Assembly (NCBI GenBank): GCA_027625095.1
Contig: JAQBXN010000038.1
Location: forward strand, 1 to 60,466
Origin: Planctomycetota bacterium
GTDB taxonomy: Bacteria; Planctomycetota; PUPC01; JACPCR01
DNA: 60,466 nt
Reading direction: 5' to 3'
Shown: positions 34,883 to 43,607 of the stretch, piece after piece
Position numbering within the stretch: position 1 is the first letter of the stretch
Layout of the letters: each line of letters starts with the position of its first letter
Position numbers and translations under genes: made by a program
Notes under the pieces: generated by a model
Seen by the model: the letters and a program-made list of their open reading frames with translations, nothing else
What the model was told of the DNA's origin: nothing
The model's database searches: none

Positions 34883-34909
34883 AAAAGGCCGGCCTTATTC
34901 AGGCCGGCC
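34883..34909 (-). terminator. Rho-independent terminator after the DUF4340 gene
   Basis: GGCCGGCCT (34887-34895) and AGGCCGGCC (34901-34909) form a 9-bp stem with a 5-nt loop. On the minus strand it is followed by TTTT. It lies about 73 nt after the DUF4340 stop and just before the repeats upstream of the HtrA gene, separating the two clusters. Confidence 0.8.
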
Positions 34910-34981
34910 GAACTCTTGGAACAGGCACGCCTGTCGACGATGGTGACGTGAACTCACAGGTCGGCTCCCTGTGTGGGCGGT

Positions 34982-37345
34982 TCATTTTTCTTCTACTTCC
35001 TTCTTTTCCTCGGCCTTATCCCCCTCCTTCTTTTCTACCTTCGCAAGGTCTTCGAATTTCTTTCGGAGATCCTTTGCTTTGCTTTCTTTGATAAGGAAAA
35101 CGGCATCTTTCTCATCAGTCCGGACGTGGAAGTATTCATCGCCGCCATCCTTAAGAGACTTGCCAACGTAGACAATTTTTTCCTTTTGATCTTTTTGCCT
35201 GAGCGTGATGGTCAGCTCAGGGGCGTCCAGTCCGAAGGGGGCGAGTTCTGGTCCGGTCTTGGCTTTGTAACTGGCGATGCGGTCGCCCTTGAGAGGGTCC
35301 AATTCGTCCAGAAGGTTTTCGATTGCAGACTTTTCGCCCTCGGCTTCCTTGGGGCCGGTGACTTTCCATTTCCTGTCATCGCCTTCACCCTCGCGCTTAC
35401 AGGTGATGGTGGCGTCCACGTATTTCAGGGTTATTTCTTCAACGTCGCCCTTGGTGACGTTGAGGATTTCGCGATCATGGAATTCAGTGTCGAACTTGTT
35501 GTAGTTGTATTTGCCGAGGGTAAAGGTGACATCTTTGTTGGGGCCGTCGGCCATGGTGGCGTAGTACTCCTCTTCGTCTTTGACTTTTTCGCCGATGAGC
35601 AGGGTAACTGTTCCCTCCTTCAGTTTGCCGGAATCTTCGACGGAATCGTCGTCCTTTACCTCAACGGAAACTTTGATGATCGGTTTGTCGAGGCCGTACT
35701 TAGAAAGATCGTCCTTGTTCTCAGAAACGAAGCGCACTGCACGGAGGCTGTTGAGCTGCCAGAGAAGGCCGTCGATGCGACTTTCGTCGGCCTTGGCAGT
35801 AACGGGTTGGGTGAGCTGCCAGACGTCGCTCTTGGTGAGGACGACGGTGTTATCGCCCTTCGTAACGACGATTTTCTTTGCCGCTGATTTATTGAAATTA
35901 ACAACCTGCTTGTCGCGGAAGAGGAGGTATCCACTGAGTAGGTCCTTGTGGAGGTTTTCTTTCTTAACAAGGTAGATGCTGTTCGAGCCGGAGCGTTTGG
36001 CGTAGAACTTCCCTCCTGCATCGGGGTGAGCATTGCCTATTTCGAATGAGACCGGCCCGGCGTCTTTGACTGTAAGGGTAATTTTGGCCGCGGGTTCCTT
36101 GAGACCGTATTTATCGAGGTCTTCGTCTTTCGGATCGTCTGTTGTGAACTCGTCGATCTTGGCACCATCGATGGCATCGATAAAGCTGTCTACCGCGCCC
36201 TTTTCAGAGTCGGCCTCCTTGGGCTTGGAAGTTCTCCACTTGATCTCAGAACTGGAGCCACTGTCTTTCTTTTCTTCATGTTTTTCGACGACCGCCTCAC
36301 CGCTGGCCAAGGTGATTTCGATCTTGGTGACATCGTCGTCTTCGAACACGCCGAAGTCATCGGAGCGGATATCTTTGAGCTCTTCAACTGCCAGGTCTTT
36401 GAGGATGTCTTTCTTAACTCCAAAGACAGTAGACTCGTCCTTCCGCTTGGCATAAATTTTCCCCTCCTTGCCTTCCACCTCTTTACCAAAGGTAATTTCG
36501 AAGGTCTCCCCGGCCTTTTTCTTGTCTATATCAGCCTTGGTCTTTATGACGACGCTCAATGCGGGTGCATCGAGTCCGAACTTGGCGGGGTCGTCCATGC
36601 TCTCGGTGTAGAAATCGGCTTTGTCAATATCCAGGCTTTCTATTTTACCTATAAGGCCCTCGAGCTTGGTCTTGTCGCCGTGGTCTGTGACCGGGGCGGT
36701 CAGTTTCCAATTGTCACCCTCTCTGGTAGCGACGATGTCCTTGTTCTTCTCTTTGTTCGACCAGACAAGAGTGAAGTCGGTAGCGTCAGACTTATCCAGG
36801 TTCACGACTTTTTTGTCCCGATACTCCTCTGTGGTCTTTTTAACCTTTTCATAGAAGGAATCGTTGGTGAGGTAAATAACGCTTGCGTCGCCGGGCTTGA
36901 CGAAGACGGTATTCTTTTTGGGGCCCGCTTTGCCTATAAGCAAAGAGTAGCTCTGGCCTTCGGATTCGAAGGTGACAGTGGCACGTGGCTTGTCGAGTCC
37001 GTACTCGCCGAGTCCGCCGGAAACTTCAACAACGCTCTGGACAGACATATCTTCCAGTCCGCTGGCGATGCTCTTGACGTTGGATTTGTCGGCGCGGGCA
37101 ATGAGTGGCTCTTTCATGAGCCAAGGCGAACTGCTCTCGTCGCCTTTACGATGGAAATCGAACTCGCCGTCGAGACGACTGATCTTGATCCGGGTAATGC
37201 CATCGGAGAGGTCTTTGACTTTGAAGACCTTCTTGCCGAGTTCCTGATCAGTTTTGGTGTCGAGCTGTTTGCTATCGACGAAATAGAGATACCCGCCTCC
37301 GACGATACAGATAGCGGCCATGAGTACAGTAGTTTTCCAGTTCAT
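34982..37345 (-). CDS. Five-module DUF4340 protein
   Basis: A 787-residue protein with an N-terminal membrane anchor (residues about 5-23) and a long extracytoplasmic part of five repeated DUF4340-like modules of about 140-155 residues. Each module has a W..(T/K).P segment, an acidic helix and a (Y/F)GL(D/K).P motif. These motifs start at residues 115, 256, 413, 550 and 704. Many end in a Y..(R/K)DK segment. The C-terminal 25 residues are Lys/Glu-rich. The usual family has one or two modules. DUF4340 genes travel with GldG/GldF-type ABC genes, as here. The ATG at 37345 is preferred because the anchor starts after it; the frame is open to 37402. Function unknown. Confidence 0.88.
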   Translation of the reverse strand: MNWKTTVLMAAICIVGGGYLYFVDSKQLDTKTDQELGKKVFKVKDLSDGITRIKISRLDGEFDFHRKGDESSSPWLMKEPLIARADKSNVKSIASGLEDMSVQSVVEVSGGLGEYGLDKPRATVTFESEGQSYSLLIGKAGPKKNTVFVKPGDASVIYLTNDSFYEKVKKTTEEYRDKKVVNLDKSDATDFTLVWSNKEKNKDIVATREGDNWKLTAPVTDHGDKTKLEGLIGKIESLDIDKADFYTESMDDPAKFGLDAPALSVVIKTKADIDKKKAGETFEITFGKEVEGKEGKIYAKRKDESTVFGVKKDILKDLAVEELKDIRSDDFGVFEDDDVTKIEITLASGEAVVEKHEEKKDSGSSSEIKWRTSKPKEADSEKGAVDSFIDAIDGAKIDEFTTDDPKDEDLDKYGLKEPAAKITLTVKDAGPVSFEIGNAHPDAGGKFYAKRSGSNSIYLVKKENLHKDLLSGYLLFRDKQVVNFNKSAAKKIVVTKGDNTVVLTKSDVWQLTQPVTAKADESRIDGLLWQLNSLRAVRFVSENKDDLSKYGLDKPIIKVSVEVKDDDSVEDSGKLKEGTVTLLIGEKVKDEEEYYATMADGPNKDVTFTLGKYNYNKFDTEFHDREILNVTKGDVEEITLKYVDATITCKREGEGDDRKWKVTGPKEAEGEKSAIENLLDELDPLKGDRIASYKAKTGPELAPFGLDAPELTITLRQKDQKEKIVYVGKSLKDGGDEYFHVRTDEKDAVFLIKESKAKDLRKKFEDLAKVEKKEGDKAEEKKEVEEK

Positions 37346-37463
37346 CTTGGGCTCTGATTCTTTGAGTGAGAGATGAAAAGCATTGGGAATAGTGAATTCC
37401 AAGTAGCCAGATTAATAATCCGGCACCAAACACGGGTCATAAACCGAACCTGAGGCGCCAGCA

Positions 37464-40400
37464 CTACATTCTTCGGAATTGCCAGAAACCGAATGCAATT
37501 ACAAGCATCAGCAGCGGCAAACCGAAGATGACGCTATAGCGCACGTATTTTCTGCTGGCATCAGCCATGTCCAGGGGCCGGTTTTCTAATTCTTTTGGTT
37601 TGATGAAATCGAATTGACGGGGCTCCTGACGGGCCGTCCAACGGACGGAGCTCATGAGAAATTGTTCGTTGCCAGGGGCTTGCCGAATGACCGCGTCGCT
37701 GGCAAGGTCAGCATCGCCAAAGACAACGATGCGTGGCCCCTTCTTCTTTTCCTTGTCTGATGGCGGCGGCATTGGTGGCATGCCTGGCTGGGGCGGTGCA
37801 GGCGGTGCGTTGTTTGGCTCGACCGCAACGGCAACGGTGCCGCGGCCTTTGGTGTCAAAGGTTTCATCAAGCTTGATGGAGGTATCGCCCTCTTTCAGAT
37901 TGCGGTCGATCCAGCCCTCTTCTGACGTCGACTGCACGAGCCGGGCTGTGCGCCATTTAGAGGGTGGCTGCTGTGGAGGCCGGCCTCCGAACTGGTGCGG
38001 GTTAGCCTCCGGCGGTTGTTCTTTAACGTCGATATTACATGCCTGGTAGAAGGCGACTGTGTTTCCTTCAAGAGGCCGTGTGATTTCGTGGAATCCGAAG
38101 CTGCTGGCCTGGACAACCATATCAGGGCGGTTGCTGACGACAGGCCCTCGGCGTGGGTCGAAGCCTACCAACTGTTTTCGCATGTCTACGACCATTGAGC
38201 GCTCTTCGAGACGGATCTCGTATTCGAGGAGAATGTCTTCAAGTCCGGACACGGTGCCGGAAATAATCTCAGGCTCTGCGAAGACCATCAGTGCGCCTTC
38301 GTTGTTCAAGTGGCCGGTGATGACGCTCTTGGCCTTTGAGCTGTAGGTCACCTTTGGCGCCGCAAGGACAAGGACGTGACAGTCGCTTGGGACGGTATCT
38401 TCTTTGTTGAGATCGATGGTCTTAATGCTGAAGTTGGCGCGCTTGAGGAGCTTTGCAAATTCCCCGAAATCCTGATCCCCGAACTTCTCCGGATGGCGCT
38501 CGCCATTGCCGACAGAGAAATAAAGGGTGACTCGCTCGTCGTTAGCCACGGTCAGAATGGCATCGAGAAAGGCGCGTTCGGCCACGAGCTTTGGCGGGTC
38601 CTGCTGCGGAGGCGGGCCGAAAGGGCCACTCTGCATGGGCGGCGGCGGAAGCTCGATAACGCTTTCAAAATCCACCTGCTTCACGTTGTCGCTGCTGCTG
38701 AACAAGACAAGTGGAATACGCTCACGAGTAAAACGAGTCTTGAGTTGCTCACTGAGGAGGCGGATCTGCTCCTGTCCTTCTTTGGTGTTGTAGACGGTGT
38801 TAAAGGCGACATTGGGTGCGTGGCGGCGGAATTCTTCCTGCATCTCCTGCATGTGCATGGAGGCGAAGTAGGCCACCTGATTGAAAAATTGCACCGGCAT
38901 AATCATGGTCGCATCAATGCGGAGATCGACCTTTTTCAATTCCGCGATGGTTTCGTCATCAAGTGCGTAGCGCTTGCCGGCCGTGACGTCGAGGCGTTCG
39001 TAACCACGGGCTGCGGAGTAATTCACGACGCCTGTGATAAAAACACCCAAGAGGACCATTACGGCAACGTTGGTGCCATACATCGCCTTGCGCTCAACGG
39101 CCATCTGCTTGAACCAGGCCAGATTAAAACCGATGCCCACGGCAATGAGGACAATACCAAGGACAATCAGCCCAGTGGTCAAGCCAACGGTAGTATCGCT
39201 GGCGTATCCGATGCCTCCGAGAATGGCGAGGAGGACCCCGAAAACGCACACAAAACGTAGCACGAGGGATTTGCGATTTGAGGTGGTGGTCATGACCGCA
39301 CGGATCATCCAGACCCCGAGCCCGAAGAAAATCCAGCCGGCAGGGAGACCAAAGCGAGCGACAAGGCCGAGGGTCTTTTCATTTTCAGAAGTAAGCTGCC
39401 AGGAAGCCTTATCCATATCGACCGGGGGCAGGCCGAGTCGGTTGTCTTTGCGAGCGAGCCAGAGTGTTGAATTGATTGCGAGGCCGCGATTACCGGCAGC
39501 TTGATTGATAAAGGAACTCGAGCCGAAATCCGAATCGCCAATCACGATGAGGCGAGGCCCGTCTTTCTTGGAAGGCTCTGCAATCACGCCAAATGGGACC
39601 GGGCCCTTGATGTCTTCATCAGGTTCGAAGTTGGCCACCTGTGACTGAACCAGTTTGCGGAAGTTAGTCTCACCCCATGCCTTCTCGCTGCTGTTAAGAA
39701 ACGAGAGGACCTTGATGTCCACGTTGACGTTCTTATCGGTTGGACGCACACAGGCGACATCGGCGAAAGCAGCCGGAAATCCACCGAGGGCTGCGACGGC
39801 CGGGTGGTCGCCGTATTCGGAAACTTCTACGGTCAGAGATGGCCTCTCTTGGGTGACCACCTTAAAAGTACGAGGGTCAAGGGTGTTGACTTTCGTCACG
39901 TCAATGAGGCGTACTCGTTCGAGGAGGTCGATGTTGTACCTGGCGAGGAGTTCCTGAAGGCCGGAGTCTCGGCGCTGGACGGGGTCGACAAGCGCCAGAA
40001 CCGACGGGGCGATCACATCAGCGGAACTCTTCCGCTCCAGGTATGACTCGATCATCTTGAGGTGGAAAGTCGGGATACCATTAGCCGGGCCGGCGATGAC
40101 AAGCACAGAACAATTATCCGGCACTTTGCCCTCTTCATTGAGGTCAAGTGTTTTGAATTCAACGTTGGACTTCTTGAGTTCCTCTGAGAAATCGCGATAG
40201 CTGAACTCGTCCGAGCCATCGATACGGCGCTCCCCGTGACCGGTCAGGAAGTAGACCTGCGCGGGTTTTTCGTCTGCAACACTCATGACCGCGGTGGTAA
40301 ATTCTTCTTCCCCCTTGAATACGGGCTGCGACTCCTCTCCCCTCCCCTGTTGTGAGCTATACATGTCGTAACCGCGAACGACCTTGGTTCGGATTTTCAC

Positions 40401-41306
40401 CTTCGGCATGTCGTCACGAATCTTGGTGATTTCCTCCTTAGTGAGGACCTTGCCGTCGAAGAAGCCTTCCAGGGCTTTGTATGTGTTGGGGAAGCTGTCC
40501 TTGATAGCGGCTTTATCGCGCCCGGTGAGCTCTATCTCGGCAAGCTGCTCGTCGGCTTGTGATCGAACACTCTTGAGTTTGTCCGCGGGCAGACCGCGCG
40601 ATTTGAATTCGTCAATCTGTTCTTCTATCTGGTTCTTGGCTTCAGCGTAGGCAAGGGCCTTTCCTGCGGCCGCTTTAGCATCCATCAGGTTGAGGTCACC
40701 GGAAGCGAAGATGATCGAATTGAGGTCTATGGAGTCTACGCCAAGGCCGTCTCGAACATACATGACGTTCTTGCCCTCACGCATGACGTCAATGTGCTGA
40801 ACTTCCATATTGGGCGAGATCGCCGCGTATTCATTGATGACATCCCTGGCCATTTCAACGAACTGAAAATCCTGGTAAGCGCGGGCATTAGAACTGAAGA
40901 AGGTGTAAGCGCGCACCGTTTTTGGGAGACCGCCGAGCATGTTTCGAGTCTGCTCGCTGAGCTTGTACCGGCCGGATGCGTCCTCGCGGGCGTGATGCCG
41001 ATAAGAGTAGTAATTGATTCCAGCGGCCATCCCCAGCGCAAACAGGATCATGACGATCATGTTGAGGTTAAGGAGCATCTTTTTCTGGATGACGGCACGC
41101 AGCACCCACTCGAAGTTAAGGGCAATACAGAGGATGGTAGTAACCGCCCCTGCAACAAGCGTAGACAAGACTGCAGCATCCCATTCGCGGCGCACTTCAT
41201 AAAGCACACCGCCGGCGATGGCAGCGAAGAGCCCGACCACTATGAAGATACGCGAGGTAATTTCCCAGGGTCTGGGAGCTCTTTTCATTCTCTCGTCGGT
41301 GCCCAT
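37464..41306 (-). CDS. Double GldG-like ABC transporter auxiliary protein
   Basis: A 1280-residue membrane protein made of two homologous halves. Each half has two N-terminal membrane helices, a Ser/Tyr-rich SGRYKLS or AGKRYAL segment, a large extracytoplasmic GldG-type domain and a C-terminal membrane helix. Matching segments include VYFLTGHGERRID with LYFSVGNGERHPE, LDLNEEGKVPDN with IDLNKEDTVPSD, and PRLIVIGDSDFGSSSFINQA with PRIVVFGDADLASDAVIRQA. GldG subunits are usually about 500 residues. The ATG at 41306 has GGAGG 8 nt upstream and begins 5 bp after the permease stop. A Pro-rich linker (about 1210-1230) lies near the end. It is presumed to work with the adjacent GldA/GldF-like ATPase and permease. 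Confidence 0.88.
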   Translation of the reverse strand: MGTDERMKRAPRPWEITSRIFIVVGLFAAIAGGVLYEVRREWDAAVLSTLVAGAVTTILCIALNFEWVLRAVIQKKMLLNLNMIVMILFALGMAAGINYYSYRHHAREDASGRYKLSEQTRNMLGGLPKTVRAYTFFSSNARAYQDFQFVEMARDVINEYAAISPNMEVQHIDVMREGKNVMYVRDGLGVDSIDLNSIIFASGDLNLMDAKAAAGKALAYAEAKNQIEEQIDEFKSRGLPADKLKSVRSQADEQLAEIELTGRDKAAIKDSFPNTYKALEGFFDGKVLTKEEITKIRDDMPKVKIRTKVVRGYDMYSSQQGRGEESQPVFKGEEEFTTAVMSVADEKPAQVYFLTGHGERRIDGSDEFSYRDFSEELKKSNVEFKTLDLNEEGKVPDNCSVLVIAGPANGIPTFHLKMIESYLERKSSADVIAPSVLALVDPVQRRDSGLQELLARYNIDLLERVRLIDVTKVNTLDPRTFKVVTQERPSLTVEVSEYGDHPAVAALGGFPAAFADVACVRPTDKNVNVDIKVLSFLNSSEKAWGETNFRKLVQSQVANFEPDEDIKGPVPFGVIAEPSKKDGPRLIVIGDSDFGSSSFINQAAGNRGLAINSTLWLARKDNRLGLPPVDMDKASWQLTSENEKTLGLVARFGLPAGWIFFGLGVWMIRAVMTTTSNRKSLVLRFVCVFGVLLAILGGIGYASDTTVGLTTGLIVLGIVLIAVGIGFNLAWFKQMAVERKAMYGTNVAVMVLLGVFITGVVNYSAARGYERLDVTAGKRYALDDETIAELKKVDLRIDATMIMPVQFFNQVAYFASMHMQEMQEEFRRHAPNVAFNTVYNTKEGQEQIRLLSEQLKTRFTRERIPLVLFSSSDNVKQVDFESVIELPPPPMQSGPFGPPPQQDPPKLVAERAFLDAILTVANDERVTLYFSVGNGERHPEKFGDQDFGEFAKLLKRANFSIKTIDLNKEDTVPSDCHVLVLAAPKVTYSSKAKSVITGHLNNEGALMVFAEPEIISGTVSGLEDILLEYEIRLEERSMVVDMRKQLVGFDPRRGPVVSNRPDMVVQASSFGFHEITRPLEGNTVAFYQACNIDVKEQPPEANPHQFGGRPPQQPPSKWRTARLVQSTSEEGWIDRNLKEGDTSIKLDETFDTKGRGTVAVAVEPNNAPPAPPQPGMPPMPPPSDKEKKKGPRIVVFGDADLASDAVIRQAPGNEQFLMSSVRWTARQEPRQFDFIKPKELENRPLDMADASRKYVRYSVIFGLPLLMLVIAFGFWQFRRM

Positions 41307-41311
41307 ATGCA

Positions 41312-42106
41312 TTACCTCCACTTACGACTCTCGAGAGACCTCACGGTCATGAACAGAAAGAAAACGGTGGTGCTAAGGAAGTAGACCACATTCCGGGAAT
41401 CAACAATGCCTTTGACGAAGTCATCGACATGGTCTGGAATGCCGAGATAGGCCATCACCTGGAAAAGCGCTTCGTTCTTATTCTGGGCAAAAAAACCAAT
41501 GATCCAGAGAACCAGCATGGAGGTCACTGTAATGACGAATGCGATGATCTGGTTCTTCGTGAGCGACGAGATAAACGTGCCCAGGGCGATAAAGGTAGCA
41601 CCCATCAGCAGCAATCCGAGATAGCCGGAAAGTATCGGGCCAAAATCGATGCCGCCGGTTGCCATGCTGTTAAGGATAAGCGCATAGGATATGGTCGGAA
41701 GCAGCATGATAATGAAGAACGTCAGCCCGGCATAGAACTTTGACAGGACTACCTGAAGTTCAGTGACCGGAGCGGTCATGAGGGTCTCGATAGTCCCACT
41801 TCGTGCTTCTTCGGAGAACAGTCGCATGGTAATGGCCGGCGTGAAGAAGAGCAGCACGAAAGAGACGGTCGAGAGCAACGGACGCAGTGTGGCCTGCGGG
41901 CTCGGCCCACGAGAGACGCCTTCAAAGAAGAAGATGCCGGTGAGCACCAGAAAAACCGCGGTGAAGATATAGAGGATTGGTGAGAGAAGGATGCTGCTGA
42001 CTTCTTTTTTGAAGAGATGCCAGAGATTTCCCCAGAGTCCGATGACCAGCGCGCTGATGACAAAGATGAGTATCAGACAGGTTGAAGGATTGAGTAGTGC
42101 TTTCAT
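41312..42106 (-). CDS. GldF-like ABC-2 permease
   Basis: A 264-residue integral membrane protein with six predicted helices and an ABC-2 type layout (FKKEVSSILLSPILYIFTAVFL near 32-53, then TMRLFSEEARSGTIETLMTAPV near 96-117). This LRLFSEER..G...LL.T.P region is typical of GldF and related ABC-2 membrane subunits. It follows the ATPase gene and precedes the GldG-like gene with a 5-bp gap, so the three form one transport unit. The substrate is unknown. Confidence 0.92.
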   Translation of the reverse strand: MKALLNPSTCLILIFVISALVIGLWGNLWHLFKKEVSSILLSPILYIFTAVFLVLTGIFFFEGVSRGPSPQATLRPLLSTVSFVLLFFTPAITMRLFSEEARSGTIETLMTAPVTELQVVLSKFYAGLTFFIIMLLPTISYALILNSMATGGIDFGPILSGYLGLLLMGATFIALGTFISSLTKNQIIAFVITVTSMLVLWIIGFFAQNKNEALFQVMAYLGIPDHVDDFVKGIVDSRNVVYFLSTTVFFLFMTVRSLESRKWR

Positions 42107-42200
42107 GGGTCAGGTATGCGGTATCTGGTAAGCGGAGGTTTAACTGCGCTGAGAATCGGATGTGAATTTGAAAAACATAAGCTGGCAGCTTGTGGCTAAG

Positions 42201-43271
42201 TCATTTTGCCTGGGTGAGTTTTCTGAAAATATCTGCGAGATCCATGCGCTGGGTGTGGAGCTCACGGAGGCCCCAGTTGTTTTGAAGGAGCTGTTTTGAG
42301 AGTTCCTCTCGAATGTCAGTGTCAGCGCCGGTAACGATGTCGAGGCCGATGCAGCCGTCATGTTCTGTAGCGTTGACGGACAAGACTCCCTCGATGCCGG
42401 CTACCCTGGTCTTGACGTCATTGAATGGGCCGACCACCTCGGCATGCAGGTGATGCTGATCTTCATACCGGTTGGCGAGTTCTTCAGGAGTGCCGGCAGC
42501 GACCATCTTACCTTTGTCGATGATGACCATGCGGTCGCAAATCTCTTCAACGTCACTCAGAATGTGGGTTGAGAAGATGATGGTGTGTTTGCCTTTCAAA
42601 TCCTGGATGAGACGTTTTGCATAACCCTGCTGGTTTGGGTCGAGGCTGGCAAGAGGCTCATCGAGAATGAGGATTTTGGGATCGGCAATGAGAGCGTCAG
42701 CGAGCCCTACACGCTGACGATAACCCTTCGAGAGCTGTCCGATAAGCTTGCCCTCTACCTCCTTGATACCGCAGAGCTCGAGGCACTCGGCCATACGGGA
42801 GGAACGCTCGCTTCTGGGTACGCCCTTGATGGCTGCTCGAAATCTCAAGTATTCACGGACGCGCATTTCTGGATACAGCGGAACATTCTCCGGCATGTAT
42901 CCGATTTTTCTTCGGACGTTCAGCGAGTCAGTGAAGACATCGTGCCCTGCAACCTGGACCGAGCCTTCAGTGGCAGGCTGGAAGCATGAAAGAATCTTGA
43001 TTGTGGTGGATTTACCAGCGCCGTTGGGGCCGAGGAAGCCAAGGATTTCACCATCCCAGACTTCAAATGAAATGTTGTCCACGGCCAGAAAGTCGCCGTA
43101 GTATTTGGTAAGGTTGCGTACCTCGATGGCGGCTTGGCGATTGGCGGCCTTTACCTCACGGGTTTCGATAGGCTCGACATCTTTGGAGGGAGTGTGGTTC
43201 TTGCTCTGGGGCTCTTCGGCCATATCGGATCCTTGCTGTTCTTTTCGGAGCTCCTCAAGGGAATTGCTCAT
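42201..43271 (-). CDS. GldA-like ABC transporter ATPase
   Basis: A 356-residue ATPase that powers the GldF/GldG-like membrane complex. An N-terminal extension of about 48 residues precedes the ABC domain. Walker A GPNGAGKST is at 81-89, the signature LSKGYRQRVGLA near 175-187, Walker B ILILDEPLASLDP near 200 and the switch histidine in STHILSDVEEICDR near 230. The C-terminal 100 residues form an extra domain as in other GldA-type proteins. A second in-frame ATG lies at 43223 (residue 17); the first is preferred only by length. It is the first gene of the operon. Confidence 0.93.
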   Translation of the reverse strand: MSNSLEELRKEQQGSDMAEEPQSKNHTPSKDVEPIETREVKAANRQAAIEVRNLTKYYGDFLAVDNISFEVWDGEILGFLGPNGAGKSTTIKILSCFQPATEGSVQVAGHDVFTDSLNVRRKIGYMPENVPLYPEMRVREYLRFRAAIKGVPRSERSSRMAECLELCGIKEVEGKLIGQLSKGYRQRVGLADALIADPKILILDEPLASLDPNQQGYAKRLIQDLKGKHTIIFSTHILSDVEEICDRMVIIDKGKMVAAGTPEELANRYEDQHHLHAEVVGPFNDVKTRVAGIEGVLSVNATEHDGCIGLDIVTGADTDIREELSKQLLQNNWGLRELHTQRMDLADIFRKLTQAK

Positions 43272-43549
43272 GGTTAACTACCTCGGAACTATTCTCTTCG
43301 GCGATACCTGAAACTGCCCCGCTTGGGCAACGGGTTGATAATTCTGTAATTCAGCACCGGTACTTTCTTGCTTTTGAATCTTCCTTTTCTTCGGTTGCGA
43401 TATGCAATTCTCCCTCAGAGCCCGCCCCGGAGGACGAATAAGAGAAATCCAAAGAAATCAAAGATTAAAAGCAAGAGCCCACCGGGGCTTGCTCGGTGGC
43501 TTACCTGAAGCCTCTTTGCCCGTCTGCTGTCCGCACATCAGACGATCCT

Positions 43550-43587
43550 GAAAACCCGGGTCCGCTCTCTTACGAGCAGACCCGGGT
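43550..43587 (-). terminator. Rho-independent terminator of groEL
   Basis: ACCCGGGTCTGCTC (43587-43574) pairs with GAGCGGACCCGGGT (43567-43554) with one mismatch and a 6-nt loop. On the minus strand it is followed by TTTT. It lies 21 nt after the groEL stop codon. Confidence 0.9.
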
Positions 43588-43607
43588 ATCGTTGGATTTT
43601 TTTTTGA

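Noticed and set aside
38376..39260. Long plus-strand open frames opposite the GldG-like and GroEL genes
   Set aside because: They are antisense shadows of well-supported genes with high coding bias.
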